Shown: positions 48,414 through 60,409 of the stretch, one piece after another
Layout of the letters: the number at the start of each line of letters is the position of its first letter
Position numbering within the stretch: the first letter of the stretch is position 1
NCBI GenBank assembly: GCA_904066235.2
Contig: CAJFCV020000005.1
Location: forward strand, 5,017,501-5,081,500
Reading direction: 5' to 3'
Origin: Bursaphelenchus xylophilus
Lineage: Eukaryota > Nematoda > Chromadorea > Rhabditida > Aphelenchoididae
DNA: 64,000 nucleotides
Program-made: the position numbers and the translations under genes
The notes under the pieces: generated by a model
Database searches by the model: none
What the model saw: only the letters and a program-made list of their open reading frames with translations
What the model was told of the DNA's origin: nothing

Positions 48414-49006
48414 AATAATTCTCGTACAAGAAAGGTGACCAAAACCACTTCGCGAATATCCAAAAAAAATCTGCCGAAATCACAAAAATTTTCGAAAAAA
48501 TTCGCAAAAATATTCGTTAGAAAAACGCATTTCCCGCGAAATGTTTTCGTGGCAAGACAAGGTTGGATTTACGAATTTTTATATTTTTGAATTTTTTGAA
48601 AACCATGTTTTTCAAAAAATAGAATGATAACAGTTGGGACAGGCTGTCCCGTAGTATTTGTTGACTTTGTTTTTATATTGTGGTATTTTCAGTATAAATA
48701 AGTTTCTTTTATAATAAAAGTTGTCGGTTTATATCAAAAGTCATCCAGTTTATTCGCAGCTGGATGACTAAAATAATCGGCTCAGTCGTATTTTCCTGCC
48801 GGATATCGAGAACAGAACGCTTCTTTTGTTTCGAAAAAGTTTTATGTTTGCATTTGAAAAGAATTTAAGCCTCAATCACACCTCCTCCTCGAGCTGGGTC
48901 AGTCTCCAGGCGAAGAGAATCGGGAAGTAGAGTCGAGAAGAGAGCGGGAGAACGAGAAGACTGGACTGTCCACTCAAATTATTCTTTATCTTCGCACTTC
49001 CGGCTG
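48414..49006. other. Divergent promoter region, rad-51 and PEAK-like gene
   Basis: 593 bp between two start codons on opposite strands. No coding exon; no firm promoter motif seen. A short run (CCTCCTCCTCGAGCTGGG) is GC-rich near 48885. Confidence 0.5.
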
Positions 49007-51457
49007 ATGGCACCTGTAGTTGTTGAGCGTGATTATATTAGACTTGATGTCCCAACGCCAGAGTATTTACCGTATGAGGATTCCGGGCCGGATACGCCGT
49101 CTCCGAAGCCGGATCTTATTCCACTTGAGTATCAAAACAGTTTGAGGTGAGAAATCCTTTAAAAATGAATCAATTTTTATATTTTTTAAGCTCTGCTTCA
49201 ATTTCGTCAACGTCCCCTCCAGTAAAAGAAGTTCCAGTCAAGCCAGCTAACTTTACGAAGCTCCTAAAACTGTTTCAGGTTTGTCTAACTTGGGTATCGT
49301 TACATGTTTTACACTTGAAATTACTTGGTAACCGTTTTTACAACCCATAAAACGTTCTTATTCTATGCAATCCCGTAGATCCTGAACTTTCTGTTCGCGT
49401 TGAAAGCGAGATCCCCGCAATTGTTTCCATCCTCTCCAATCCTCTTGATTCACGTGTGATCTTGAAGTGTTTGCTGGGGACAAACACTCCTTCACAACAC
49501 TTAAACCCGATTATCACAATTATTTTTGTTGTTATTATACTTATAGTCAGCTGATCAGCCAAAGTTCAATGTGCGTAAAATGGAACCGTCCGAGACATTC
49601 TCTTCCGACGAGAACGATTGCTGCTTGATGGTCACAGAGGTATGACCAGCAACCCAATGCAATATTGTTTTAGAAGAGATTGGAACAAAAGCATTTTAAA
49701 GCCTTCAAAGCGCCGGTCAAAACGCCTTCTCTACTCTCGCTAAATGTTCGAGGTAACTAAATTTACAGTAATTTGTGAGGGTCGTAATACTCATTGTTTT
49801 CAGACTATGGCAGCTCAATTTACAGCCCATCTTTCCATTCACCGAGATCAATTCGGAATACACAATCCCCCACAAATTCAATCAAATCGACCGCTTCAGA
49901 TATGGTCTTCCATCAGGCAAGTATAACTAATGAAATACTTATACGAACAACTTCAGATGGCTGTCTCGCATTCATCGACATTAGCCTTTGTTTCCAACAA
50001 TTACAATAAACTTCTTCGAGAACATTCTTTTCCCAATCAAATTGGAGTTGAGATATACGAAAGGTAATATAAATTAGACTTCAAGGCAATCAAAATTACA
50101 TCAGAGTGTCGTTATCAAATATTGTATTCAAATCCACAACACCTACAGTAATCAAGGATAAGATATTACTATTCGAAGCCGCCTTTGTCTCCTCTTCATA
50201 TCATGAGTACCCTATTACTGTAATGGTAAGGAAGGAATCAACTTGACGGAATTGTTGCAGATCAGCTCTGCCGACACATATGCTCCTTTGTTGGGACGGC
50301 ATGCTGATCGGATATTTGGACCTCCACTCTTGGCCGAATTCGAAGAAATTACAAAAGAAATGTCTCAGTTATTGGATGAAGCTGGGCAAGAATTAAAGCA
50401 ACAGAGTACTCTGAAGGTTACTGTAATGCCCCCAATGCATGTCTGTTCCTTCCCGGCGTTAGCTGCTCATAATTTGCATAAGGTAACGGGTGGTGATAGA
50501 TTGACTTGGAAGCTGATTTTATTGCCTTGATACAGGGGGACCTGGTCCAGCCGTCAAAAATGTGCAGTTTTGCTTCAATGAGGGAACAAAAATCTTTGAC
50601 CAAAAGAAAACAAAAAAAAAACTCAAAAGCGCACGATTTTGGTTTGGAAGTATCCGTGAATGCGCCTCTTTGTGAGACAAAATCATTTTGCATTATTGTT
50701 ATTCCATCCGGGAAACAATATTGCGCATTTTTGTCGAGCGGGTCAGGTCCCCCACAGTAAAATAAGACTGATTTTTAGGGAGTCAATCCATACAAACGTG
50801 AAGAACAAACGGTCTTTATCATGATTCAACTTCTGAATGCCCTCAAATGTCTTCAAGCAGATGGAATTGAGTTGTTATCAAATAATTTCAAAGAATTCCT
50901 CCTCTCTTACAGTAACCCTGATGGCCGTCCTTTCAGTCAGTCTTTAGACCAGCTTCCTCGCCTTATTCTTCTCAGATCTACAGTTGAAGAAGACTGTAAT
51001 GAGGAGACCGTCAGCCCTGAGCCTAAGGTCACTCTCTGCAAATTTGCCCTAAGGGCATTATGTACATTATTAGGATTGAAGATTCAGAATAGATTGCCGG
51101 AGATTACAGAGAAAAGTCGATGGTCGTCTGGATTGAGGAAGTGCTCTCAGCTATTAAATATGGAACGAAGTTCTTCTCTGACTGATGCTCAACAAACACT
51201 CGAGTTTTGTTTCTTCGCTCAAAATCAGAACTTTGAAAACGATCTTCAAGCCAAGTTATGGTTGGACGAAAGTCGGGCCAAATACGTAAATCAAGTTGTA
51301 AGAACTCATCTTTTTTATACTATTCTTGCAGGTGAGATGGTTGGTAGAGAAGAGCCGGCGGATGGTGGATCCTAAGGAAAAACATTATCTCCTATTTCTC
51401 TTGGGTTCCACCCCCATGCAGCTATCCAGGATTGCTCATACCTTCAAAAGAAAATAA
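49007..51457 (+). CDS. PEAK1/Pragmin-like pseudokinase-family protein (tentative)
   Basis: Ten exons join in frame (49007-49146, 49191-49278, 49559-49639, 49674-49752, 49804-49916, 49957-50063, 50105-50225, 50261-50482, 50779-51297, 51332-51457), 531 aa. The first 150 residues are Ser/Pro/Thr-rich and look disordered (TPEYLPYEDSGPDTPSPKPD; SIRNTQSPTNSIKSTAS). The rest resembles a degenerate kinase: VCSFPALAAHNLHKGVN, MIQLLNALKCLQADGIELLS where an active kinase would have its alpha-E and HRD loop, and a helical C-end (QTLEFCFFAQNQNF, LWLDESRAKYVNQVVRWLVE) like the SHED-type tail of the PEAK family. No VAIK, HRD or DFG is present. PEAK proteins scaffold cytoskeletal and Src signalling. Intron 5 uses a GC donor. 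Gene structure is firm, family is less so. Confidence 0.7.
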
Positions 51458-51491
51458 ATAAAAATTGAAAAACCCGAACGTCAAAGCATTA

Positions 51492-52365
51492 CAGGGTCTT
51501 TCAAGAAATGTGAAGGAAAGTAGAAGGCTATAACTTCCGGCGGAGGCGGCGCAGAGAGTTCGGTTTTGGAATATGTATTTTTCAGTGACATTATTTTTTG
51601 TCTACGAAATAACAAGATTTTTAGGTGCAAACTGAGGTCGCTACAACCTTTTGAAAAAGGGGTCTTTTACCCCGAAAACCAGGGTTTTTCGGTTGAAAAT
51701 GATCGAGAAATTTCAGAGTTTTTCGGTCGAAAATCACCGAGAAATGTCGGGTTTTTTGGGGGGTTTGGATAGAGCTGACGTTGAAAACAGGGAAGGAAAT
51801 TGCCAACACGTTGAAAATTAAGCAAATATTCGGCTAGCCTCAGCTTGGGGCAGATTTCGAGTTTATTTTCAGTGTTTCGTTTGGGGATTTGGGGGACCTG
51901 GAATCGGCTGGTCAACACACCAGAATGTCTGTGAAGTCTTAAAAAAACTAGTCAAAGGGGTTTAATGGCCGTCAAAGGGCAGGAATGATAACCAAACATT
52001 TAAACTGCTAGCAAAAACTGGTTATATATATAAATATTTGTTTAATTTTCAACGTGTTGGCAATTTCCTTCCCTGTTTTCAACGTCAGCTCTATCGAAAC
52101 CCCCCAAAAAACCCGACATTTCTCGGTGATTTTCGACCGAAAAACTCTGAAATTTCTCGATCATTTTCAATCGAAAAACCCTGGTTTTCGGGGTAAAAGA
52201 CCCCTTTTTCAAAAGGTTGTAGCGACCTCAGTTTGCACCTAAAAATCTTGTTATTTCGTAGACAAAAAATAATGTCACTGAAAAATACATACTCCAAAAC
52301 CGAACTCTCTGCGCCGCCTCCGCCGAAAGTTATAGCCTTCTACTTTCCTTCATTGAAAGACCCTG
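51492..52365. mobile_element. 874-bp fold-back element with TA target site
   Basis: Ends CAGGGTCTTTCAAGAAATGT and TTCATTGAAAGACCCTG with TA outside on each side. Arms of about 335 bp (51492-51830 and 52040-52365) are nearly perfect reverse complements. CAGGG ends and TA duplication place it with Tc1/mariner-related MITEs. Protein-like frames on both strands mirror each other and are not genes. Confidence 0.87.
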
Positions 52366-52492
52366 TACAGTAGACCTGCGCTTTAAAAGTGTATTTTTAT
52401 TGAGTAGAAACTCTGAAAACAATCAAAACTTAACAAAGTGTAACATGAGGTGTATTAATGGTAAATAACAATAACAAAAGACCAACGATATT

Positions 52493-54172
52493 CTAAGGTG
52501 CTGGCCCCATCGCAGCAATATCTTTTTGTCTTATATTACTGGAAGCCAGGATATTTTCCAATGGATCTTCTCGGTGTTGATAATGTCTTTTAGGCCTAAA
52601 ACATAATCCAAAACTGTAATATTATCTTACCCTCGATTCTGGAAGTTGGATCCTCCTCTTTGTGGCCTATTCCCTCCACCACCGCCTCTCCTGTGGCCAA
52701 ATCCTCCTCTGTTATTATTATAATTGTTGTAATTATTTCGAGGTTTTCGCTGAAACAAAAGTTACATTACAAATAGGCGATCTTACATGAAAATGTGGAG
52801 ATTCATTGTGTTGTTTATCTTTTCTCTGTTGATGAAGATTGTCAATCTCTTCTGAGGTGGGTGCAACCATCACTCTAGGATCCTTGTTCAACAAAATGAT
52901 CAACTCTGGACGTCCGACTACGAACCTGTTTCTAAGATTATCCAAGAAACTTCTTTCGGTGTCAATCCCATAATATCGTGTGGTCCCATTACAATTAACA
53001 GGCATATAAGCAATCAATTCACCCGGATGCTTCAAGAATGGATCCATCTTCTCCAAATCGAGATCAGATTTTGAGATTACTGGGCCATAAACCTTGGGCT
53101 GAGCAAATTGTCTGATCAAAGTGCGGACAGTCAAAGTCTCAGGGATGTTGGAAACCACATAAGAGTGAGATAACAGCTCTGAATCGTCATCCTCAGGTGC
53201 AACACCAACATCTTCCACAGGGTCCACAGCTTCAAAATCATCTAAAACGACTTCTTCTGGAGCGCTTTGCCGATCATTTTCTTCTGCTATTTCAGACGTT
53301 CCATTTTCTTCATGATCAGAAGGTAATTCTCCATCTTCAATATCTCCCGATGGACTTTCTGTTGGAATAATTTCTTCTTTGTCAACCACCTCAACTTTTA
53401 TACCTTCCTTTTTCTCTTCATTTTGTTCTTGAGCTTCTTTCTCGGAATTTTCTAATCCCACAACCTCCAAAACTTTTGTTGTCTGCGCTTTCTCGGGCAT
53501 GGAAGCCCATTCCCAATTTTTAGACCGGGCAAAGGTTACCTTGATTGTCCAGAAAATTGTGTCTGAGAACCCCTCATGTCTTGAACCCTCGGCTTCTACA
53601 AAAAAAACATTAAAAAAACAATTTTTATACATACCATTCTCTTCGTTGATGGAGAGCCAGATCCTCCGCATTCGACAGCTGCCAAGCAGATAATTTATAA
53701 CAGCCGAAAACATCTTTGGTCGTTGCCTCTGTACATCTCCATTCTGTGCTTCAGAATTCTGGTCTCCATTACTTCCTTCAGGCAGGACCTTATCCTTGAT
53801 GTCATGCAAGAATCCCTGATCCCGGGTCGAAGTTAGCGGACTGAACTCGGAAATTTTAGCAACCGCTGTCCATTTTTGAGGCATTCCATCACACTAAACA
53901 CATAAAAGATTAAATAACGGACTTACCAGCCTCTCGACTTTATGTTGCTTTACACATGCAACTGAACAACTCCTAAAGGCGCACTTTGGGCAGGTATACT
54001 TGGATTGAGAATTATTACACTGTTCGCAAAGAATCTCTCGTCGTGACTTCTTGCTGTCTGGCTGATCTACACCATTGCCTTCTCCAAGTTTCTTCTCCAA
54101 TTTATTCTTCAGAGCTTGTGGAAGATCTTCAAGAGAAGGTTCATCATCACCCTGACCAATTGAGGCATCCAT
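52493..54172 (-). CDS. ZNHIT6: Box C/D snoRNA assembly factor BCD1 (ZNHIT6)
   Basis: Nuclear factor that stabilises box C/D snoRNPs during assembly. Minus-strand exons: 54172-53927, 53893-53635, 53595-52787, 52749-52631, 52595-52493; 511 aa. A zf-HIT finger sits at about residues 48-85: CEQCNNSQSKYTCPKCAFRS, CSVACVKQHK, and the last Cys begins exon 2 (CDGMPQKW). A long acidic stretch (about residues 190-280) precedes the conserved BCD1 half (SYVVSNIPETLTVRTLIRQF and LDNLRNRFVVGRPELIILLN). The C-end is RGG-rich (RGGFGHRRGGGGGNRPQRGG), suggesting RNA contact. Fourth in a run of four minus-strand genes, 221 bp below RNF207. Confidence 0.88.
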
Positions 54173-54393
54173 TTTGATCGGAACTCGCTGCTCAATTGAG
54201 AATTATTTTTTCTAGGTCGAATATTTATTTTTCTACGAAATGTCAAAAATTTATTGATTTTAACGAAGTGTCACATCGAAAATAGAAATCGACCTATTAA
54301 GCGGATGACATAAGGAAAGAGGGTAGATTGCCCTGACAGAGGTTTCACCGAGATGCCGAATTGGAAGCGACTAGTTATTTTTTATGGCTAAAG

Positions 54394-56956
54394 CTAATCA
54401 ATTCGTTTTACTCTCTCCTTGATTGATTGTAACAACATTTCCCGGGCTTTGATTGTTTCTTCCGAAGGCGTGTTCCCTCCCAAACTAGCCCCATATTGCA
54501 AGGATTTGGGTGTTTTTGGGGTCTCTGGTCTTGATGATATTGCATTTGAACCTCCGTCTGGAATCTTGGGTGATGGTGGAGGAGGCGGCGGTCTCATTTC
54601 TAATCGGGGTGGAGTGATCGGTGGAAGTGGGATCTGAGGTTTGGGTTTGACGATTGGAGAGACTGGAGGCGAGGTCATAGATGGTCCAGGGATGGTCGGC
54701 GATTCTAGCTTGGTTTTTATTGTAGATCTCACCATCTCTTCTGTTATTGGTTTTTCTTTTTGGGGCACAGGACTTAGAGACGTTGGGGAGTAAAACCCCC
54801 CAGCGTTCAGAGATATCGTATCCAGGCTTGTGGCGGATGAGAACAATCCTTTGGGAGATGGACTTCTGATCCCACTACTCTCATCTGATTGGGAGTTCCG
54901 TTTCCTAAAATACATTTACATTAGTATTAAATAAACCTACGTTCTTTTCTTCTTCTTCAAGATTAATGGCACTGGTTGCCGATCCCGACTGTTTTCGATC
55001 ATAATCATAGACACAGGCCTCGCCTTTTTAGGAGTCTCTTTTAGATTCTTTGGGAGTTGTCTAACTTCCTTTTGAGTTAACAATTTCTCTTTCTCCTTTG
55101 CCAGTCTTCTATTTTCTTCTTCCTTTTCAATAGCTTCACATCGTTGTTTTGAGTCTGGAGATAATGTCAGTATCTGCATGCAGATCTGTTCCATTGGTGG
55201 GATTGCTGTTGTTCCACTTCTCCTTTCGTCCACAACTGATATAACCGAAGATAGGAATTTGCTGACCGTCTTGACTTTCACGACGGCATCTAGAATTTGT
55301 TGGGAGAATCGTTGGAGGGAAGCCAGCTCTTCTTTCTTCTGTTGGAATATGGCGTTTTGTCTTCGGAGAAGGTCGAATTGCTCCATCCAAAGATCTTGAA
55401 GAACTCCCTCGACCTCATCAACCACCTGCAAATGCCCGTCCAGCCGAGCATTTAGTGATTCACAACTACTGGTTAATTCTTCGATCAACGTTTTGTCAAC
55501 TATACATCGACGTTTAGTAATGTCTCTTTGCACTTCCAGAAGAGTATTGGATATATGATTTCTTTCGTTAACGAAGTCCTTTAACGGATTCTCAACTCGT
55601 TGGAGTTGCTCGTTGAATGTTGTAGATCCGTATTCCAGCACACAACTGGGATCTCGCAGGATCATATTTCTGAAGGCGTATGATGCATAAGATCCCTTGC
55701 TGCTCTCGCTGTCTTCTTCAACTTCATTTAAGTTGTTATTGAATAACTGTAGGGATAGCTGATTTACGGATTGCTGAAGAGTGTGGGAGGCCTGAGGCTT
55801 CGGGAAATCAAGTTCATTCTCTACAGAGCTCACAAATTGACCGACAAAGTTGACGGTTCCGAAGCCATCTGACGGAATTTTCTCCATTTTTTGTGCCAAT
55901 ATCAATTTGATATTGTCCAAGATGGAGGAAAACGAGTGAAGTAGGTCTAATTGTGATGCGTACGAACAGAAAACTGAGGCACTCAGGAGATTCAACTTGA
56001 TTGGAGCCTGGAATTGTTATAGTCATACCTGATATAGTCATCATTTTCTTATATCCTACCTCAATGTTAATTAGCGTCTTGATCTGTTTTGCTATTTGAT
56101 TTGTTTTATCGTTTTCGGTCATCTTAACTCGCTCAATCACTCTCATCTTGACGGCTTTGATTTTTTCAACCATTATTTCATATTGTTCCTCGATCCTAAA
56201 TCAGGTAATCATACTCTTAATTGGACTTACTCTTTTTGAATATTATCGGAATTCATATGAACTTGTTCTTGAGCACTTTTTCTGACTTCGATCTGTTCTT
56301 TGAGGTCGTTTTGGAAGCTTTTCAATAGTTTGACACTCTCATTCAGTCTGTCTTGGCAAGATTTATGAGCAACTTCAATACTCAGAAAGTGATTTCTATG
56401 ATAAAATAGTAAAGCTATCAAAGCAGATTACCTTTTATCAACAGATGATCCATTAAAGCATTCGATACACATCAAACTCTTTGATTCGGAGCAGAAAAGG
56501 ACATACGGAGACTTGTGTTCTTTACATTGTAAGTTCCCTCTTAGTCTCCCACTCTCTTCCAATGGTAAGATTTGATGAGAGGAGAAGATTTTTGCTTGAT
56601 GAGTGGACAATCTACATTCATGACATAAAGGTTGTTGGCAGGTTTCACAAAAGAACATGGGATGCCGACATTGGTCACAATTCGCGCAAGGTTCTGTTAA
56701 TTCCTTGGCCGAATCTAGAAGATAATTCAGAATCGGATCAATCTTCAGAATATTAGAATCGAACGGTAAGGAGCAAGTTGGACATTCGGTGTTGTAACGA
56801 ATACACTCCATACAATAACAATGCTGACAAGGCAATCTTATAGGCTTGTTGAGTTCCTAAATTGAAGAGTTGCCTTTTTGGATCAGATATTACTTGTAGG
56901 CATTTGGCGCATTTTAATGGATTCAATTCAGAGGAAATAATCGCATTCTCACCCAT
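54394..56956 (-). CDS. RNF207: RING/B-box protein RNF207
   Basis: Probable E3 ubiquitin ligase; vertebrate RNF207 acts on cardiac potassium channels with HSP70. Minus-strand exons: 56956-56894, 56856-56432, 56395-56231, 56195-56060, 56007-54941, 54904-54394; 788 aa. The RING is split by intron 1: CAKC in exon 1, then LPCQHCYCMEC and CPTC. A B-box-like region follows (CANCDQCRHPMFFCETCQQP, LCHECRLSTHQAKIFSSH, LQCKEHKSPYVLFC), very close in order and spacing to human RNF207. Then come coiled coils (RIEEQYEIMVEKIKAVKMRV; LQDLWMEQFDLLRRQNAIFQ) and a Pro/Ser-rich tail with RPPPPPPSP, not seen in vertebrate forms. Compact introns. Confidence 0.88.
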
Positions 56957-57339
56957 TGGGGATCATTGATTTGTCGCTGGTTGATGTTTCTGTGAATAAC
57001 TTTATATAGAAATGTAATCCCATTGTGTTATTGTTGCTATTCATGTCATATTCTTTTCTTATCACGGCATTCCTTTGAATTCCTTTCAAACCGTTAGTTA
57101 TCGTCATTTTATCACCCAGTAGAATTAATTTTACTTTATGATCGCATTATTGCAAGGTTATCACTTCAAACTATTATTGTTAGTTGTCAAACTCCTTCGT
57201 CGGTATATACATTGATTTCAACAACTTCTAAACTCGAGCTATAAGAGATACGACATTTATTAACAACTGAGTTTTACCTACAATAACCCTTATTTCAAAA
57301 TAAATAAATAATGACGTATTGGAAGGCACAGATAGGCGC

Positions 57340-58057
57340 TTAGTCAATAAGCTTCTTAGCTTTGAAGTAACGTCGGAGGTACATGATCTGCCAAGTTGCC
57401 AGGGTCAGTAAACACAGCATGGAGAAGATACTCAGGTATAAAACACGGGTATTTGTGGATTCTAAAAAGATGCTGTCATTAAAACAAAAACTGCAGAAAC
57501 CTAATGTAAGCTAACTTTATTACCGTTAGTTGATCGCATTTCTTCTTCTCTCTGTCGCATATACATGAAGTCTTGCACAATCGAATCGGACAGATCCTCA
57601 AGACGCCGTAATTCAACTTCTAACGGCTTCAATTTCTCGGCTTTGGCCAAATCTTCGTAGTTCTTAGCTTCCACTCCATGCTTCAGAATCAACGAGACCT
57701 CCCTCTGCACTTTGACTTGGTCTAAAAGCCAAATAAAATTATTTAACGCGTCGACTTACTGGGATTGTTGTTCACTGTGATGCAGATTTCGAAGATGTCG
57801 TATTCGTCGGCGGTAAAAGCGAATTTTCCCTTTGAATCGGGGAAGTCTTCTCTTTTGTATAAGGTGTGGCCACGAGTATCAGTCACGTGAACAGACGACG
57901 TGTATCCAATAGCCTCACTGAACTCATACTCTCCTGTTAACACCACATTCCGGTGAATTTCTTCCTTCAAACACTTCTTTTCGCCTGAGGAAACGTAAAA
58001 CCTAAGGCCATTAACGCTGAGAAACAGTAGAAATAAAACAATCAAACTCCTGGGCAT
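57340..58057 (-). CDS. tmed-10: p24 cargo receptor TMED10 (Tmp21, p24 delta)
   Basis: Type I membrane cargo receptor cycling between ER and Golgi in COPI/COPII vesicles. Minus-strand exons: 58057-57760, 57721-57524, 57461-57340; 205 aa, normal for the family. Order: signal peptide [21 protein letters not shown] domain with [20 protein letters not shown]; coiled coil ([20 protein letters not shown]); membrane span [20 protein letters not shown]; cytosolic tail [13 protein letters not shown], which matches the human RRFFKAKKLIE tail with its FF-type and dilysine sorting signals. Ends 383 bp before RNF207. Confidence 0.95.
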
Positions 58058-58310
58058 AGTGATTAGGTCTGTAATCCTTATACTTTGGGACCTTCGAACT
58101 TCCTAACACAAAAATCTAGGAAAAAATTACACGTCGGAAAAGAGACAAGTGTTTTCCTGAAGCCAAAAATTTTAGGTCAAGTCTTTTGCTGACGTAAATG
58201 ATATTCTGAAATAAAAAATGCGACTGATACACACGAAACGAGGGACCGAAAGCGGATAACAAGATTTTAATAACGACAAATTCAACAAAAATGTGAAGCA
58301 AATACGAGAT

Positions 58311-59904
58311 TTAGATATTTATAGTTCTGAACGCATGGAATCCATTCAATGCCGTGGCCAGTGCCAATCCATTTATTTTGGGATGCCAATGAACTTCCTT
58401 GATCTCTTCCAATCCCATGTGAACAAATAGTAATTGAGGAGGAATGCCATCAAGATCCTCATCCGCACCAGTATCTGTTTCCATTGCCAAATCCCAGAAG
58501 GTGATTTGATTATCCTCACCGGAGGCCATAAACGTCGTTGAATCCTCAGGATGCCATTCAACTGATGTGATTGGGCTTTTATGATGCTTGAATCGAGCAA
58601 CCGCTTGCCCGTACTGCAATAAGACGTATACTGAGATGACGAATTTACCTACCTGAATATTTTTGAGCGACCAGACCTTGACAACAGCGTCATCACCGCC
58701 AGTTACGATCAAAGGATCGTACTTGTTCCATCCAACCACATTAATGTCACTTTCATGTGCATTCTCCACTTTACAAACACAGGCTTGGGCAGCCGGAGCT
58801 CGAATGTCCCAAAGCCTGATGCTCTTATCAACCGACACTGAAACCAACAAACTCTCTTCAGTATTGGACCATTGAATGTCTTCGACGGAGTCATTGTGAC
58901 CGGTCAGAGGTCGCTGATTGACCGACCATTGTCCTCCTTCGCCCATAGACCACAAGAAAATCTAGAAGAATGATGATAAAAAATTTGATACATAAACAAT
59001 TGACGGATGAACCGAAACACTCACTTTCTTATGTTGATCGCCACTGGCTAAAGCTCCCGGGCGAAGAGGAGACCAATCCAAAGCAAATCCTTCAGCACTA
59101 TGACCGTCGAAGGAAAAGATGGGACGCTCATTTTCGAGTTTCACCATTCTCTTTGTGTCCTCAAGTGCATTTATCTTCTCCAAGGCCGCATTCAGATTCC
59201 AGATCTGAACTTTTCCTGTGGAATTCCACACAGCGCACACTTCTGACGGGCCTAATGATTGACTCTGCAAAAATGATATCGAAGCCAATACTAAGGGCAA
59301 GAAACACATTGGAAAGCCCCTCACCTTTATTCTGTTCACTTCACCTTGATGCTTGATTATAGCCGTAGTCAGAACAGGTTCCTTTTCTTTCTTCTTCTTG
59401 GCAGCCTCCTCATCGTCGTCTTCTGGATCTTCGTCTTCATCTTCCGACTCTGACATTTCGTCAGCAATTCCATACATGTTACTCAATCTCATTACAATAA
59501 TCTGATTTTGATTCATCTTCTCCACTTGAGTGCCACCAACCAAATAGCACGTCAGTGGTGTTTTCTCTCTTTTATCACCGAGATTGTCGTTCAAGACATC
59601 AAAAGAAAGACATGGGTTCTCTAAAAATGGAATAACTAACAATGCCGAAGATACTTACCAGTCTCAAACGTGTGAAAAATCTTGTAGGCATCTGGATCAT
59701 ATTCCAGCTCTTCTCCTTCTTTCAACTGTCGGCTCACTCCAGGAATATACACCTAAACGAATACACCAATAATTACGAATGTCTTACCTTTCTCTTCCCA
59801 GTTTCTTCCTCGTTATTTTCGCTACCTTCACTGCTGGCATCATCATCATCCATTGGCTCTACGGCCTCAAATTCCATCTCTTCTGGATCGTTATCGATAG
59901 CCAT
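58311..59904 (-). CDS. grwd-1: Glutamate-rich WD-repeat protein GRWD1
   Basis: WD40 histone-binding and ribosome-biogenesis factor. Minus-strand exons: 59904-59788, 59752-59659, 59620-59325, 59264-59025, 58961-58653, 58613-58311; 452 aa (human 446). An acidic N-end (EAVEPMDDDDASSEGSENNE) and a second acidic block (ESEDEDEDPEDDDEEAAKKK) flank NPCLSFDVLNDNLG. WD units follow: VCAVWNSTGKVQIWN, FALDWSPLRPGALASGD, DSVEDIQWSNTE, KSIRLWDIR, DINVVGWNK, VVKVWSL, ITSVEWHPEDSTTFMASGED. Intron 3 is exactly 60 bp without a stop, so its retention would be silent in frame; I excluded it because its translation breaks the WD segment. Head of the four-gene minus-strand series. Confidence 0.92.
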
Positions 59905-60409
59905 TTTATCTAGTCGAACGTAAAAAAGAGAAAACAAAATTGTAAAAAAATAGGAAAAATTCGTGGCACTTCGTCTAAAATCAATATCAAAATGCCGATA
60001 AATCAAAGCGACAAGCCAATTACTGACCAAACAAATACCATGTGTACATCATATGCGTATGTGATGATGCATCATACAGAAAATACGTACTCGAGAGAAT
60101 CTCGATGTCTGGCTTTTTGGCTTATAAACAAAAAGTGTGCTTTGATAAAACACGATGACTTACTTTGAAAATGCGGCCTGACCCTACTGGGAGTGAGCAC
60201 TTCGTAGCCATTTTTTGTGACACCCCACACAAACTACACCTTCCGATGTCCGGTTCTGCGAGATCTGCTGGTTCTGGAATGTTTGAAATTGAGAAGATGT
60301 GGCCACGACTTTGTTTATGGCCATGGAATGGATGTGAAACCGGATCTCGGCGCCGGCGACACTCCAGATATTCAATACAAAACCGCCTTGTTCGACTCTA
60401 ATTTTCAAG
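59905..60409. other. Divergent intergenic region, GRWD1 to KH-like gene
   Basis: 505 bp. A TGTATGATGCATCATAC-like near palindrome lies around 60052-60080 (CATATGCGTATGTGATGATG). No coding exon supported. Confidence 0.45.

Noticed and set aside
49379..49560. C-terminal membrane-anchored version of the 49007 gene ending in NPIITIIFVVIILIVS
   Set aside because: It needs a different donor at 49331 and ends the protein early. Splicing 49278 to 49559 keeps frame through eight more exons, so the hydrophobic stretch is more likely intronic. An alternative isoform is not excluded.
51566..52297. Protein-like frames MEYVFFSDIIFCLRNNKIF on both strands
   Set aside because: Each is one arm of the 874-bp fold-back read in the matching direction. 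Identity comes from the palindrome, not from two genes.
59265..59324. In-frame 60-bp segment of GRWD1 as coding sequence
   Set aside because: It has GTGAGG and TTTGCAG ends and its translation interrupts a WD segment that is continuous in homologues, so it is treated as an intron.
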